Of a DNA stretch of 64,000 nt, positions 21,273 through 29,636 are shown one piece after another. The position numbers and the translations under genes were made by a program. The stretch lies in the NCBI GenBank assembly GCA_008330645.1, contig VLTN01000035.1, positions 248,001-312,000 of the forward strand. Direction: 5' to 3'. Position 1 is the first letter of the stretch; each line of letters opens with the position of its first letter. Under the pieces are notes generated by a model. It did not search any database. It was not told the DNA's origin and saw nothing but the letters and a program-made list of their open reading frames with translations. The DNA comes from Cafeteria roenbergensis. Lineage: Eukaryota; Sar; Bigyra; Bicosoecida; Cafeteriaceae.

Positions 21273-24200
21273 ATGGACGATTCTTCAAGCTGCAGCAGCG
21301 GCGACAGCGAGGTGTTGGAGGTGGAGGACTTCCTGAGCGCAGAGAACCCGGCGCCTGCAGCTCCCCAGAGCGAGCCGCCCAGCAGCCCCAGCGGGCCCGC
21401 GCCCGGGTCGACTGGGCAACCGCGCGACTATGGGGATGCCTCGAGTGACGGCGACAGCAGCGACCTGAGCGAGGCCGGGGAGCTGGAGGACTACATGGAC
21501 GCGCCCTGCGAGGCTCCCGGTCATGGGACGGGCGGCTCCAGCAACTTCAGCTCCATCGGATCCAAGGGCGGGACTGGCGATGACGACGCGCCTGGCCTGG
21601 GGGGGCGTTCGGACCGGTCGAGCGGGTCCATAGCGGGCGCGTCGGCATCCGTGCGATCCGCATCCGTGGTCGAGCAGCTCGACTGGTTCGCCGTGATGCA
21701 AAACGCCTTCACCGACGCCAGCCTGTCCGTCGAGCAAACGGAGCTGTTTGTCGCCGCCATGAACGCGCACGACTACGAGGATGGCGACTACATTGTGCGC
21801 CAGGGCGACGTTGGCGACGCGTTTTTCATCATCGAGTCCGGATGCGTGTCGGTAGAGGAGGCCCCCAAGGGGGCCAAGGGGCGCAGCGGCAGCGGCCATG
21901 GGGCGGCGGGCGATGCTGGGTCCTCTGGCTCTGGTGCAAGCGCAGCCAGCGGCGCGGGCATCGAAGAGCCCGAGGAGCCGCCGCGTGTGCTGGCCAAGCT
22001 CTACCCCGGCCACCACTTTGGGGAGCTTTCGGTGCTGAACCGGCAGAACCGCGTTGCGTCCGTGGTTGCCCGAGGGGGCCCTGTTCGCTGCCGCGTGATG
22101 TGCAAGCGCGACTTTGACGCGTTCGCCCCGCCGGACCGCACGGCCTTCACTGGCGTCATCGAGTCCCTCGTCGCCGAGACGAAGCGGAAGCGCACGAACC
22201 GGTCGCTCGTCAAGGCCTCCGACCGCACGGCGCAGCTGCGCTTCGTGGAGCAGCAGCGCCGCGACTTCAAGGTGGTTAGCACCATGCACGAGCGGCGGAC
22301 CGGAGAGCGGCAGCAGATGATCAACGAGTTCCTCGTGCTGCGCAAGCTCGGGCAGGGCAGCTTCGGCACGGTCAAGCTGGCCAAGAACACGGAGACGAAC
22401 GAGGTCGTGGCGCTCAAGGTGATCAACAAGAGCAAGCTGCGGAAGCGCCGGTTGGGCATCACGGACGAGGAGCTCATGCGGGAGGTGGACGTGATGCGCC
22501 GCCTGCGGAACGAGCACGTCGTGGCCATGCGCGAGGCCATCAACGACGAGTCGCACGACCTCCTCATCTTCGTGGAGGAGTACATGGCCATGGGGCCCGT
22601 CATGGAGGAGGCGGAGGCATGCGACCCGCTCGACGAGGCGCTCTCTCGGGTCTACTTCCGCTCCGTGCTGCGAGGCCTCGAGTACCTCCACTTCCAGCGC
22701 GTGGTCCACCGCGACATCAAGCCCGCGAACATCCTGGTGAGCGACAGCGGGGAGGCCAAGCTCGCCGACTTTGGCGTCGCGGCCGTGCTGCCAGAGGGCG
22801 CCACCAGCCTCCGCGACGTGCAGGGCACGCCTGCCTTCATGGCCCCAGAGCTCTTTGGCGACATCGAGGAGTACGACGGTTTCGCCGTCGACATCTGGGC
22901 CCTCGGGGCAACGCTCTTCAACCTGGTGACGGGCCGCCCGCCGTTCCTGGCGTCGAGCCAGATGGAGCTCGCAGAGAAGCTTCGCACAGAGGCGCCGGAG
23001 TACCCCCGCGGGATGAACCCGCACCTGCGGCACCTGATCGGGTCCATGCTGGAGCGCGACGTGTCAAAGCGCGCCAGTCTGAGCACCATCATGAGGCACG
23101 ACTGGGTCACCATCGAAGGCACGGACCCCATGCCCCCCATCCGCTACGTCAGGGTCAAGCGCGCCGACGCCGCGCCGGCGCTGCGGGGCCTGCGCGTCCA
23201 GAGCGTGACCGTGGCGGTGTCGGGGCCCGCTTCCCCGGCGGGCGAGGCCGGTTCGCCTGCAGGCGGGGCGGGCGCTCGGGGTGGGTCCAGGCGCCGCCTC
23301 CCCAGGCGTGTGCGGCGGTCCTCGCTGACGGGCATGTCAGCAGAGGACGCTGCGGCTGCGGCCGCGGCTGTTGCAGCCGCGGATGCGGGCCACGCGCGGA
23401 CTGCGAGCCCGGCGACGCCAGGCGCCCCCCACACGTCCGGCGAACGCCGCGGCCTCGGCGCGGGGCCTGCGGCCGTCGCCAAGGCCAGGGGCATTCCCGG
23501 TATCGCAACGGGCGGCACCAGCCTGTCCCGCCGCGCGAGCGTGCCAGTGATGGATTCGCCGCGCAGCTCCACCGGCAACCTCAAGCCCGGCACGCCCTCC
23601 GACAGCGCGGCGGTGCTCCTGTCCAGCCCGGGGACGCCCGAAACCAAGCCCCCCCCCGCGCCCGTGGCCTCCGGCGGGCCCCTTCCCGACGCCCCCACGC
23701 GCACCCGCTCGTCCACGTCGCTCAAGGCGATGCGCAGCTCCCGGAGCGGCATCCTCGCCAGGCAGCGCGAGATTGAGAGCGCCGCCCGAAAGGCCCACCT
23801 GCAGCAGCTGCGCAGGCGGCAGGTGCAGCTCCTGCGCGGCCACAAGGGCCTCAGCGGCGCCGACAGGGACCTCATGATGGAGCAGCAGCGCATCCCCATC
23901 CACGCCTCGAGGGCCGAGATCGCGTTCGAGTCGATCGAAATCTTCTCCGGGGGCGACGGGTCCCGCGCCACCCCGCCCAGCGCCAACAAGGACGGTGACC
24001 GCCCCTTTCCCGGAAGCGCCGGATCCTCGCCCGCGGGGCCCGCTGCTGCGGCCGGGGCTGCCCCGCCGGCCTCCTCGAGCAGCCTGACGCCCCCGGAGCC
24101 GGAGGCGGTCAACCCCCTCGGCCTCGCCGTCGGAGGCGGGCGCGCCATGGCAGCGGGCACGGGGAGGGGCGGCCTCCTCCTCCCCTCCCCGCGCTCCGGC

Positions 24201-27200
24201 CGCGGCCGCGGCGTGCCCCCCCGCTCACCCGCGTCCCAGGGCTCTGACAGCGGCACGGGCTCCCAGGCCAGCCGCGGCCGCGCGCCCCAAGGCCTCGCGA
24301 CCGACGCCCTCCCGACCCGCCCCGGCCCGAGCGGCCTGCCTTCGCCCTCGGCCTCGCAGCTGCGATTCATGTTCGGCCGCCAGGCGTCCTCCTCCAGCGT
24401 GGCCGACGTCACCGCCCCGGACTCCGACGGCGGCCTGTCCGACGAGCTCGAGCGGCACTCCTTCAGCCGCCCGTCCAGCGCCAACAGCAGGCGCCTCCCC
24501 GCGGACGCCAGGCCCGAGGGCGCCGTGTCGGCCCGCTTCCCGGCGCCGTCCCCTGAGCCGAGCCTGGGTCCCCGTGGCGAGATCTCCCCCGACCTGGGCA
24601 GAGCTCTCTACGGCGTGTACTCCCCTGGCATGCTCCGCTCGCTCTCCCGCCGCTCTTCGCTGCGCGTGGCTTCCGGCGGCATGTCGTCCCCTGCCGCGGC
24701 GTGCTCTCCGCTCATGCAGCGCAAGGCATCCCGCGTAGCGGCGGCGTTCGTGTCGCACGCCTTCGCGCTGGCGCCCCCGCCCCCACCCTCAGCGTCTGCA
24801 GCCAGCGAGAGCTCCATGGAGTCAGACGCCGACCTGACTCACCACGTGAGCGCCTCGGACTTTGGGCCGGCTGGGGCGCCGCCCGCCCACCAGCACCGCG
24901 CCCACAGCCACCGCCACGGCAAGGTGTCAGACCTCGTTGTGGCTGTGGGGTCCCCCTCGACCTCTGTCTCCAGGGCCTCGCCGGCGCGGGCCCAAGGCTC
25001 CGCGGCCGCGCACGCTGAGGACGCCAGCGCGGGCGCCGGCAACGTCGCCGGCGGGCCCGCCTCCTCTCCGCAGGGCAGGACAAGCCCCGACCGCCGCCCC
25101 CACACACCGCGCATGCGCACCGCCCTGTCCCGCTCCTCCTCCTCCTCGGACCTTGCCAAGCCCTCCCTCGCGATGCAGATGACCGCGCGGGACCACGGGC
25201 TCGTCGTGCAGTCCACCACCCCCAACCGCTCCTGGCTGCTCCAAACCTGGGGCTCGTCCAACCCGGCGTACCCCAGCCCGTCAGGCGGCACGCCCGGGGC
25301 GCCGGGCGCGACCCCGATTGGCGCCGGGCCAGCGAGCTCAAGCGGTTTCGCGTACGGCATCGCCTCTCCAGCAGCAGCCGGCGCGAGACATATCCCCGAC
25401 CGGGGGGGGCAGGGCAGCGGCGGAGGCAGCGCGTGCGGCACCTCCAGCTCCGAGGGCCCCGGGTCTGTTCTTCCCGGGCTCACGTTGCGCATTGACCCGC
25501 GAATCTCCGTGTCAGGCTCCCTCGGCCGCGGCGCAATGCTCGCAAGCAGCAGCTGCGGCGACGGAGGAGACTGCGGTGGGGCAGGTGGAGGCGGCAGGCC
25601 ATCCCCGCCGCTCCCCCCCCGCGGCCCCCGCTTGCGCGCAGTGTCAGCGGCAGCTGCACCGATGTCGTCCCCGCAGCGAATCTCCTCTCCCGCCGGCGCT
25701 GCCGACCCGGCCGCCTCATCGCCAGCACCGGTCTCAGCAGCAGCGGCAGAGCAGTCTGCGGCCGCGTCTGGTCCCCTCTCTCTCGTGCTCACTGACGAGC
25801 ACGAGCGTGTCAGCGGCTCGCGACGCATCCGCCGCCGGTCCGAGGGCATGCCGCCCCTGCCCGCAGCCGTGGTGGCCGTCCTGGCGGAAGGCAGCCCCGA
25901 GGCCGCTGCCGCCGCCTCCATGGGCTCTGTCACCCCCGGCATCGCAGCCTACGCTTCGGCGCCCGTCCCCGCTGCTGGCGGCGACGCCCTCTCCGGGGTC
26001 GATGCCTCAGCGCCCGACGGGAGCCCCCCCGCGCCGCCTCGCCTCACCGCGTCGCAGTCCATGTCAGTCGAGATGGACGGCGCACCCCGCCGCACCCTTC
26101 GTCGGGCAAACGACTTCGTCATGGTCACGGAGAAGATTGGCGGGGACGCCTCCGGCGGCTTCGTCAAGAAGGCTGTCATCTTCCACTCCAAGGAGACGTC
26201 TCTCAGCCTGGCGACGACCAACAGGGACGTCGTCAGCATGAAGTCGCTGAAGCGCTCCTCCTCGCGGGGAAAGAACGCGCTCAAGCTGCGCGTGGGCGAG
26301 GCGGACCTTCCGGGCAGCAGCAGCGGGGCCGCAGGCAAGCTCCGTGGAGCACCAGCTGCCGCATCGGGGCCGTCTGTGGACACTGGCGCCTCGAGAAGCG
26401 GCCTCAGGGGGCTCGCGTCCGTGGCAGAGGCCACGGACGAGGCCGAGACGCCGTCGGCCAGCGGTGGCCTCGGCCGCGGCCTAGGCGGGGCCCGTGGCGG
26501 CATGCTGCGCGGGTCGCTTGCCCGGCGGCCGGGCCTGGCCTCCGGGCAAGGGGGGGAGGGCGCTGCGGCTGTGCTTGCCAGCGCGAGCGAGGAGAGCAGC
26601 GACAGCGACGCCGGCAGCGACAGCGAGCTTGGCAGCGACGTCAGCAGCCTGGACTCGGACATGGAGGACATGCTTGGGGCCGCGGACGTCACCGACGACC
26701 TTGACGCCGTGCTGGGCGAGCTGATGGAAGCCCCCAAGGAGGACCCCGACGTCGCTGCGATGGACGATATCAAGGAAGACGAGGACAGCAGCAGCGACAA
26801 GGCCAGCAGCGCCGGGAGCGACGTCGGCGACGTCGGGGAGGCGGTGGAGTACGTGGACTCGGACGAGGAGGAGGACGCGGCAGGCAAGGACCAGCCCGCA
26901 GCCGCAGCCGCAGCTGCCGAAGCCGCCACCGCCACCGGCCGCAGCCGGCACAGCGGGGCCGCCTGCTCCTTCGTGCGCTCTGCCCCTGTGCCGGCGGCGC
27001 TGCCTGGCGGCGTGCGGGTGAGCCGGCGGTGGCCGGGGGTGATGCAGCTGGAGGGGACGGAAGAACACCTCAACACGCGGCTTGATCTGCGCTTCGGCGC
27101 CGCGGCGGACCAGGGGCGGCGGGAGGGCATGGAGGACCGCATGATGGCGGTGGCGGACATGGCAGCCACCCTCGGTCTCGACGACGACGACGACACGACC

Positions 27201-28082
27201 GCTCAGGCCTACTTCGGGGTGTACGACGGCCACAGCGGCGAGCGCACCAGCCAGATGCTGATGGAGCGCCTCCACCTCGCCGTGCTGGAGCGCTTGCGCG
27301 AAGTGGACGACCCAGGCAGAGCCCTCACGGAGGCGTTCACGGCCACCGACCAGGCCTGGGTGAACTCGCAGGTGGAGGCGCACGAAGCCGACGGCACGTA
27401 CACCCTGGACGGCTCTACCGCTGTGGTTGCCGTGGTGAGGGAGGAGGAGATCATCGTTGTGGACGACGACTACGTCGCCAGCCGCGGGGACGCGTTGCGG
27501 ACGGGGGCGGCCTCCGGCGCCGGCGGGGAGGAGCCGGAGACGAGGCGCGTGCGGCTGCTGTACGTGGCCAACGCCGGCGACTGCCGCGCCGTGCTCTGCC
27601 GCGGCGGCTGGGCCCGGGACATGAGCGTGGACCACAAGGCGTCCCTCGACAGGGAGCGGGAGCGCGTCGAGGCGGCGGGGGGCACTGTCCACAACGGCCG
27701 CGTAAACGGCGTGATTGCCGTCACGCGCGCCTTCGGGGACCCCGAGTTCAAGGTGCTGATGGACAAGACGTGGTGGGGAAACGGTGCCAAGGCCGACATC
27801 CTGACCGCCACTCCGGACATTCGCTCCCAAGAGATTACCGCGTACGACGAGTTTGTCATCCTCGCGTGCGACGGGCTGTGGGACGTCATGACCAGCCAGC
27901 AGGCGGTCAACTTCGTGCGCAGGCGGCTGCGCGAGTCACCGGACCTGCAGGCGGCGACGGAGGCGCTGGTGGCAAAGGCCATCGAGCTAGCGTCCGTGGA
28001 CAACGTGAGCGCCATTGTGGTGGCGCTGAACCAGCAGATGAGCGAGGCGGCGCCCTCCATGATGCGGGGCAAGTCCCGTTGA
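21273..28082 (+). CDS. cNMP-binding / CaMKK-like kinase / PP2C fusion protein
   Basis: A single 2269-residue exon begins in ATGG context (MDDSSSCSSGDSEV). Residues about 135-285 form a cyclic-nucleotide-binding domain: RQGDVGDAFFIIESGCVSV, then a Gly/Ser insert, then HHFGELSVLNRQNRVASVVA with the phosphate-cassette Glu and Arg. Residues about 350-615 are a complete kinase: LGQGSFGTVKLAKN, VVALKVINKSKL, VVHRDIKPANILV, LADFGVAAVL, GTPAFMAPELF and HDWVT. The closest pattern I recall is CaMKK/LKB1-upstream-like kinases rather than PKG. About 1300 residues of Ser/Pro/Ala/Gly-rich disorder follow, ending in an acidic DSD/EED stretch. Residues about 1930-2265 are a PP2C with REGMEDRM, FGVYDGHSGERT, ANAGDCRAVL, ACDGLWDVMT and SVDNVSAIVVAL. 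All three domains look catalytically or ligand competent. Confidence 0.95.
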   Translation: MDDSSSCSSGDSEVLEVEDFLSAENPAPAAPQSEPPSSPSGPAPGSTGQPRDYGDASSDGDSSDLSEAGELEDYMDAPCEAPGHGTGGSSNFSSIGSKGGTGDDDAPGLGGRSDRSSGSIAGASASVRSASVVEQLDWFAVMQNAFTDASLSVEQTELFVAAMNAHDYEDGDYIVRQGDVGDAFFIIESGCVSVEEAPKGAKGRSGSGHGAAGDAGSSGSGASAASGAGIEEPEEPPRVLAKLYPGHHFGELSVLNRQNRVASVVARGGPVRCRVMCKRDFDAFAPPDRTAFTGVIESLVAETKRKRTNRSLVKASDRTAQLRFVEQQRRDFKVVSTMHERRTGERQQMINEFLVLRKLGQGSFGTVKLAKNTETNEVVALKVINKSKLRKRRLGITDEELMREVDVMRRLRNEHVVAMREAINDESHDLLIFVEEYMAMGPVMEEAEACDPLDEALSRVYFRSVLRGLEYLHFQRVVHRDIKPANILVSDSGEAKLADFGVAAVLPEGATSLRDVQGTPAFMAPELFGDIEEYDGFAVDIWALGATLFNLVTGRPPFLASSQMELAEKLRTEAPEYPRGMNPHLRHLIGSMLERDVSKRASLSTIMRHDWVTIEGTDPMPPIRYVRVKRADAAPALRGLRVQSVTVAVSGPASPAGEAGSPAGGAGARGGSRRRLPRRVRRSSLTGMSAEDAAAAAAAVAAADAGHARTASPATPGAPHTSGERRGLGAGPAAVAKARGIPGIATGGTSLSRRASVPVMDSPRSSTGNLKPGTPSDSAAVLLSSPGTPETKPPPAPVASGGPLPDAPTRTRSSTSLKAMRSSRSGILARQREIESAARKAHLQQLRRRQVQLLRGHKGLSGADRDLMMEQQRIPIHASRAEIAFESIEIFSGGDGSRATPPSANKDGDRPFPGSAGSSPAGPAAAAGAAPPASSSSLTPPEPEAVNPLGLAVGGGRAMAAGTGRGGLLLPSPRSGRGRGVPPRSPASQGSDSGTGSQASRGRAPQGLATDALPTRPGPSGLPSPSASQLRFMFGRQASSSSVADVTAPDSDGGLSDELERHSFSRPSSANSRRLPADARPEGAVSARFPAPSPEPSLGPRGEISPDLGRALYGVYSPGMLRSLSRRSSLRVASGGMSSPAAACSPLMQRKASRVAAAFVSHAFALAPPPPPSASAASESSMESDADLTHHVSASDFGPAGAPPAHQHRAHSHRHGKVSDLVVAVGSPSTSVSRASPARAQGSAAAHAEDASAGAGNVAGGPASSPQGRTSPDRRPHTPRMRTALSRSSSSSDLAKPSLAMQMTARDHGLVVQSTTPNRSWLLQTWGSSNPAYPSPSGGTPGAPGATPIGAGPASSSGFAYGIASPAAAGARHIPDRGGQGSGGGSACGTSSSEGPGSVLPGLTLRIDPRISVSGSLGRGAMLASSSCGDGGDCGGAGGGGRPSPPLPPRGPRLRAVSAAAAPMSSPQRISSPAGAADPAASSPAPVSAAAAEQSAAASGPLSLVLTDEHERVSGSRRIRRRSEGMPPLPAAVVAVLAEGSPEAAAAASMGSVTPGIAAYASAPVPAAGGDALSGVDASAPDGSPPAPPRLTASQSMSVEMDGAPRRTLRRANDFVMVTEKIGGDASGGFVKKAVIFHSKETSLSLATTNRDVVSMKSLKRSSSRGKNALKLRVGEADLPGSSSGAAGKLRGAPAAASGPSVDTGASRSGLRGLASVAEATDEAETPSASGGLGRGLGGARGGMLRGSLARRPGLASGQGGEGAAAVLASASEESSDSDAGSDSELGSDVSSLDSDMEDMLGAADVTDDLDAVLGELMEAPKEDPDVAAMDDIKEDEDSSSDKASSAGSDVGDVGEAVEYVDSDEEEDAAGKDQPAAAAAAAEAATATGRSRHSGAACSFVRSAPVPAALPGGVRVSRRWPGVMQLEGTEEHLNTRLDLRFGAAADQGRREGMEDRMMAVADMAATLGLDDDDDTTAQAYFGVYDGHSGERTSQMLMERLHLAVLERLREVDDPGRALTEAFTATDQAWVNSQVEAHEADGTYTLDGSTAVVAVVREEEIIVVDDDYVASRGDALRTGAASGAGGEEPETRRVRLLYVANAGDCRAVLCRGGWARDMSVDHKASLDRERERVEAAGGTVHNGRVNGVIAVTRAFGDPEFKVLMDKTWWGNGAKADILTATPDIRSQEITAYDEFVILACDGLWDVMTSQQAVNFVRRRLRESPDLQAATEALVAKAIELASVDNVSAIVVALNQQMSEAAPSMMRGKSR

Positions 28083-28243
28083 GGCGTGTGCGCGCGCGGC
28101 GACGCTCCAGTGTCAAGCGCTCCCCCGGGACGGGCCGAGGGGGCGCCGACCGAGTCCCCCGCAGGTCACGCCGGCTCCAACCCAATGCGTTTTCAAGGCC
28201 CAGCTGCGCCACCGTCACCGCCCGCACAGGGCAACCCACACAC

Positions 28244-28246
<3 letters not shown>

Positions 28247-28293
<47 letters not shown>
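28247..28293. repeat. (AC)n microsatellite
   Basis: About 47 nt of uninterrupted AC dinucleotides, followed by a short GC-alternating run and more broken AC units to about 28325. It lies between two converging stop codons, so in 3' UTR or terminator sequence. Confidence 0.95.
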
Positions 28294-28295
<2 letters not shown>

Positions 28296-28340
28296 CGCGC
28301 GCGCGAACACACACAAGCACACACCGTAGCAACCAACAGG

Positions 28341-29390
28341 CTAGCGCGTCGCGTGCTCAGCCATAGCAGCCAGTAGTTCCCCTCGCGACATTCCTGCGGG
28401 CCGCAGCGGGGTCGGCAGCGCAGCCATGGCCTCGGCGGGGTCCACGCCCTTGCTGCGCAGAACCGCCGCGGCCTCTTGCCAGTCCTCGAGGGTCACGGCC
28501 TCGCAGCGCTCACGCTCGCTGCTGGCGGGCGCCTCCGACGCCTCGGCTGCTCGGGGAAGAGCCCCGAACACAAGCGTCACCTCGCCCTTGACGGGAGCCT
28601 GCGCCGCCCACTGCGCCGCCGCCGCGACGCTGGGGAAGGGCAGCACCTGCTCGTGCCGCTTCGTGAGCTCGCGGCATACGACCACCCGCCTCTCTGCCCC
28701 GGGCGGAGACAGCGCCTCAGCAGCGGCGACGAGCGACTCCGCGACCCGTCGCGGACTGTCCAGAACAACCACCGGGCGGTGCTCCCCTCGCAGCTGCTGG
28801 AACCAGCCTAGCTTGCGGGCGCGCCGCTGCGGGACCCAGCCCCAGAACGCAAACCCTTCGAACGAGCCCTCCCCGCTGGCGGACAGCGCAGCCACGACAG
28901 CCGACGGCCCCGGAACGGGGCTCACTGCAACGCCGGCGTCGAGGCACTCGCGGACGACGTGGCAGCCCGGGTCCGACACTGCCGGAGTGCCCGCGTCGCT
29001 GATCAGCACGGCCTTGCCCGTGCGGCCAGCTGCGATGGCCGCAGCGAGCCGTGGCGCCGCAGACGCCGCCTCCGCCTCCCCGCACACCGTGATGCTCGGC
29101 TCGTGGCCCAGCCGCCGCGGCTTTCCCCCGAGTGCGGCGACGAGCCTGCCCGCCACTGCGAGGGCGGCTCGTGCGCCGGCTTCGGACTCGGCGATGACGA
29201 GGTCGGCCTCGGCGAGAGCCATCGCGGCCCGGGGTGCCATGTCCGTGGCCGACCCGATGGGAACACCGACCACCCGCAGCTTGCCGGGCGCCGCTGACGC
29301 AGCGAGGGACAGGCGCCTCGCTTGCAACGCAGCCCGCTCGCGGCCGGGGGGCCGCACGCGGCCGCCCAGCGCCCGGCCAGCGGCCCACAT
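28341..29390 (-). CDS. rsmI: RsmI-type rRNA (ribose-2'-O) methyltransferase, probably organellar
   Basis: The 349-residue protein has the hallmarks of the RsmI/tetrapyrrole-methylase fold enzyme that 2'-O-methylates C1402 of bacterial 16S rRNA: LRVVGVPIGSATDMAPRA (usually VxTPIGNLxD), LISDAGTPAVSDPGCHVV, PVPGPSAVVAALSASG, EGFAFWGWVPQR, VVLDSPRRVAESL, VVCRELTKRHEQV and VKGEVTLVFG. About 45 Arg/Ala-rich residues before the domain (MWAAGRALGGRVRPPGR) resemble a mitochondrial targeting presequence, so a role on mitochondrial small-subunit rRNA is the simplest reading. The usual EDTRxT segment reads ESEAGARAAL here, a divergence in an otherwise intact enzyme. GC content matches the neighbours, so there is no sign of recent bacterial transfer. 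Confidence 0.88.
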   Translation of the reverse strand: MWAAGRALGGRVRPPGRERAALQARRLSLAASAAPGKLRVVGVPIGSATDMAPRAAMALAEADLVIAESEAGARAALAVAGRLVAALGGKPRRLGHEPSITVCGEAEAASAAPRLAAAIAAGRTGKAVLISDAGTPAVSDPGCHVVRECLDAGVAVSPVPGPSAVVAALSASGEGSFEGFAFWGWVPQRRARKLGWFQQLRGEHRPVVVLDSPRRVAESLVAAAEALSPPGAERRVVVCRELTKRHEQVLPFPSVAAAAQWAAQAPVKGEVTLVFGALPRAAEASEAPASSERERCEAVTLEDWQEAAAVLRSKGVDPAEAMAALPTPLRPAGMSRGELLAAMAEHATR

Positions 29391-29636
29391 GCCCCGCAAC
29401 AGGGCCCCTCCCCCGCGCAGCCTCCGCCGTGTGCTCGCTCGCCTCGCGGCTGCGAGCGTGGAGGGGTTGCGTGGCGCGCAGCTCTGCCGGGTCAAGCCAT
29501 CACGCAACGACGACGGCAACGATTTGTCCCAGCAATCGGTCGGCGCATCCGGGCGCCCACTCCCAACGCGCGCTGCGAGCGCTCGCTCCCCCGCCGCCGG
29601 ACCCAGTCCGCCCAACTTTCCTCCCCTTCGCTAGCA

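Noticed and set aside
28247-28325. AC-rich run as a telomere-like or CRISPR-like repeat
   Set aside because: It is a plain dinucleotide microsatellite, with no spacer structure and no telomere unit.
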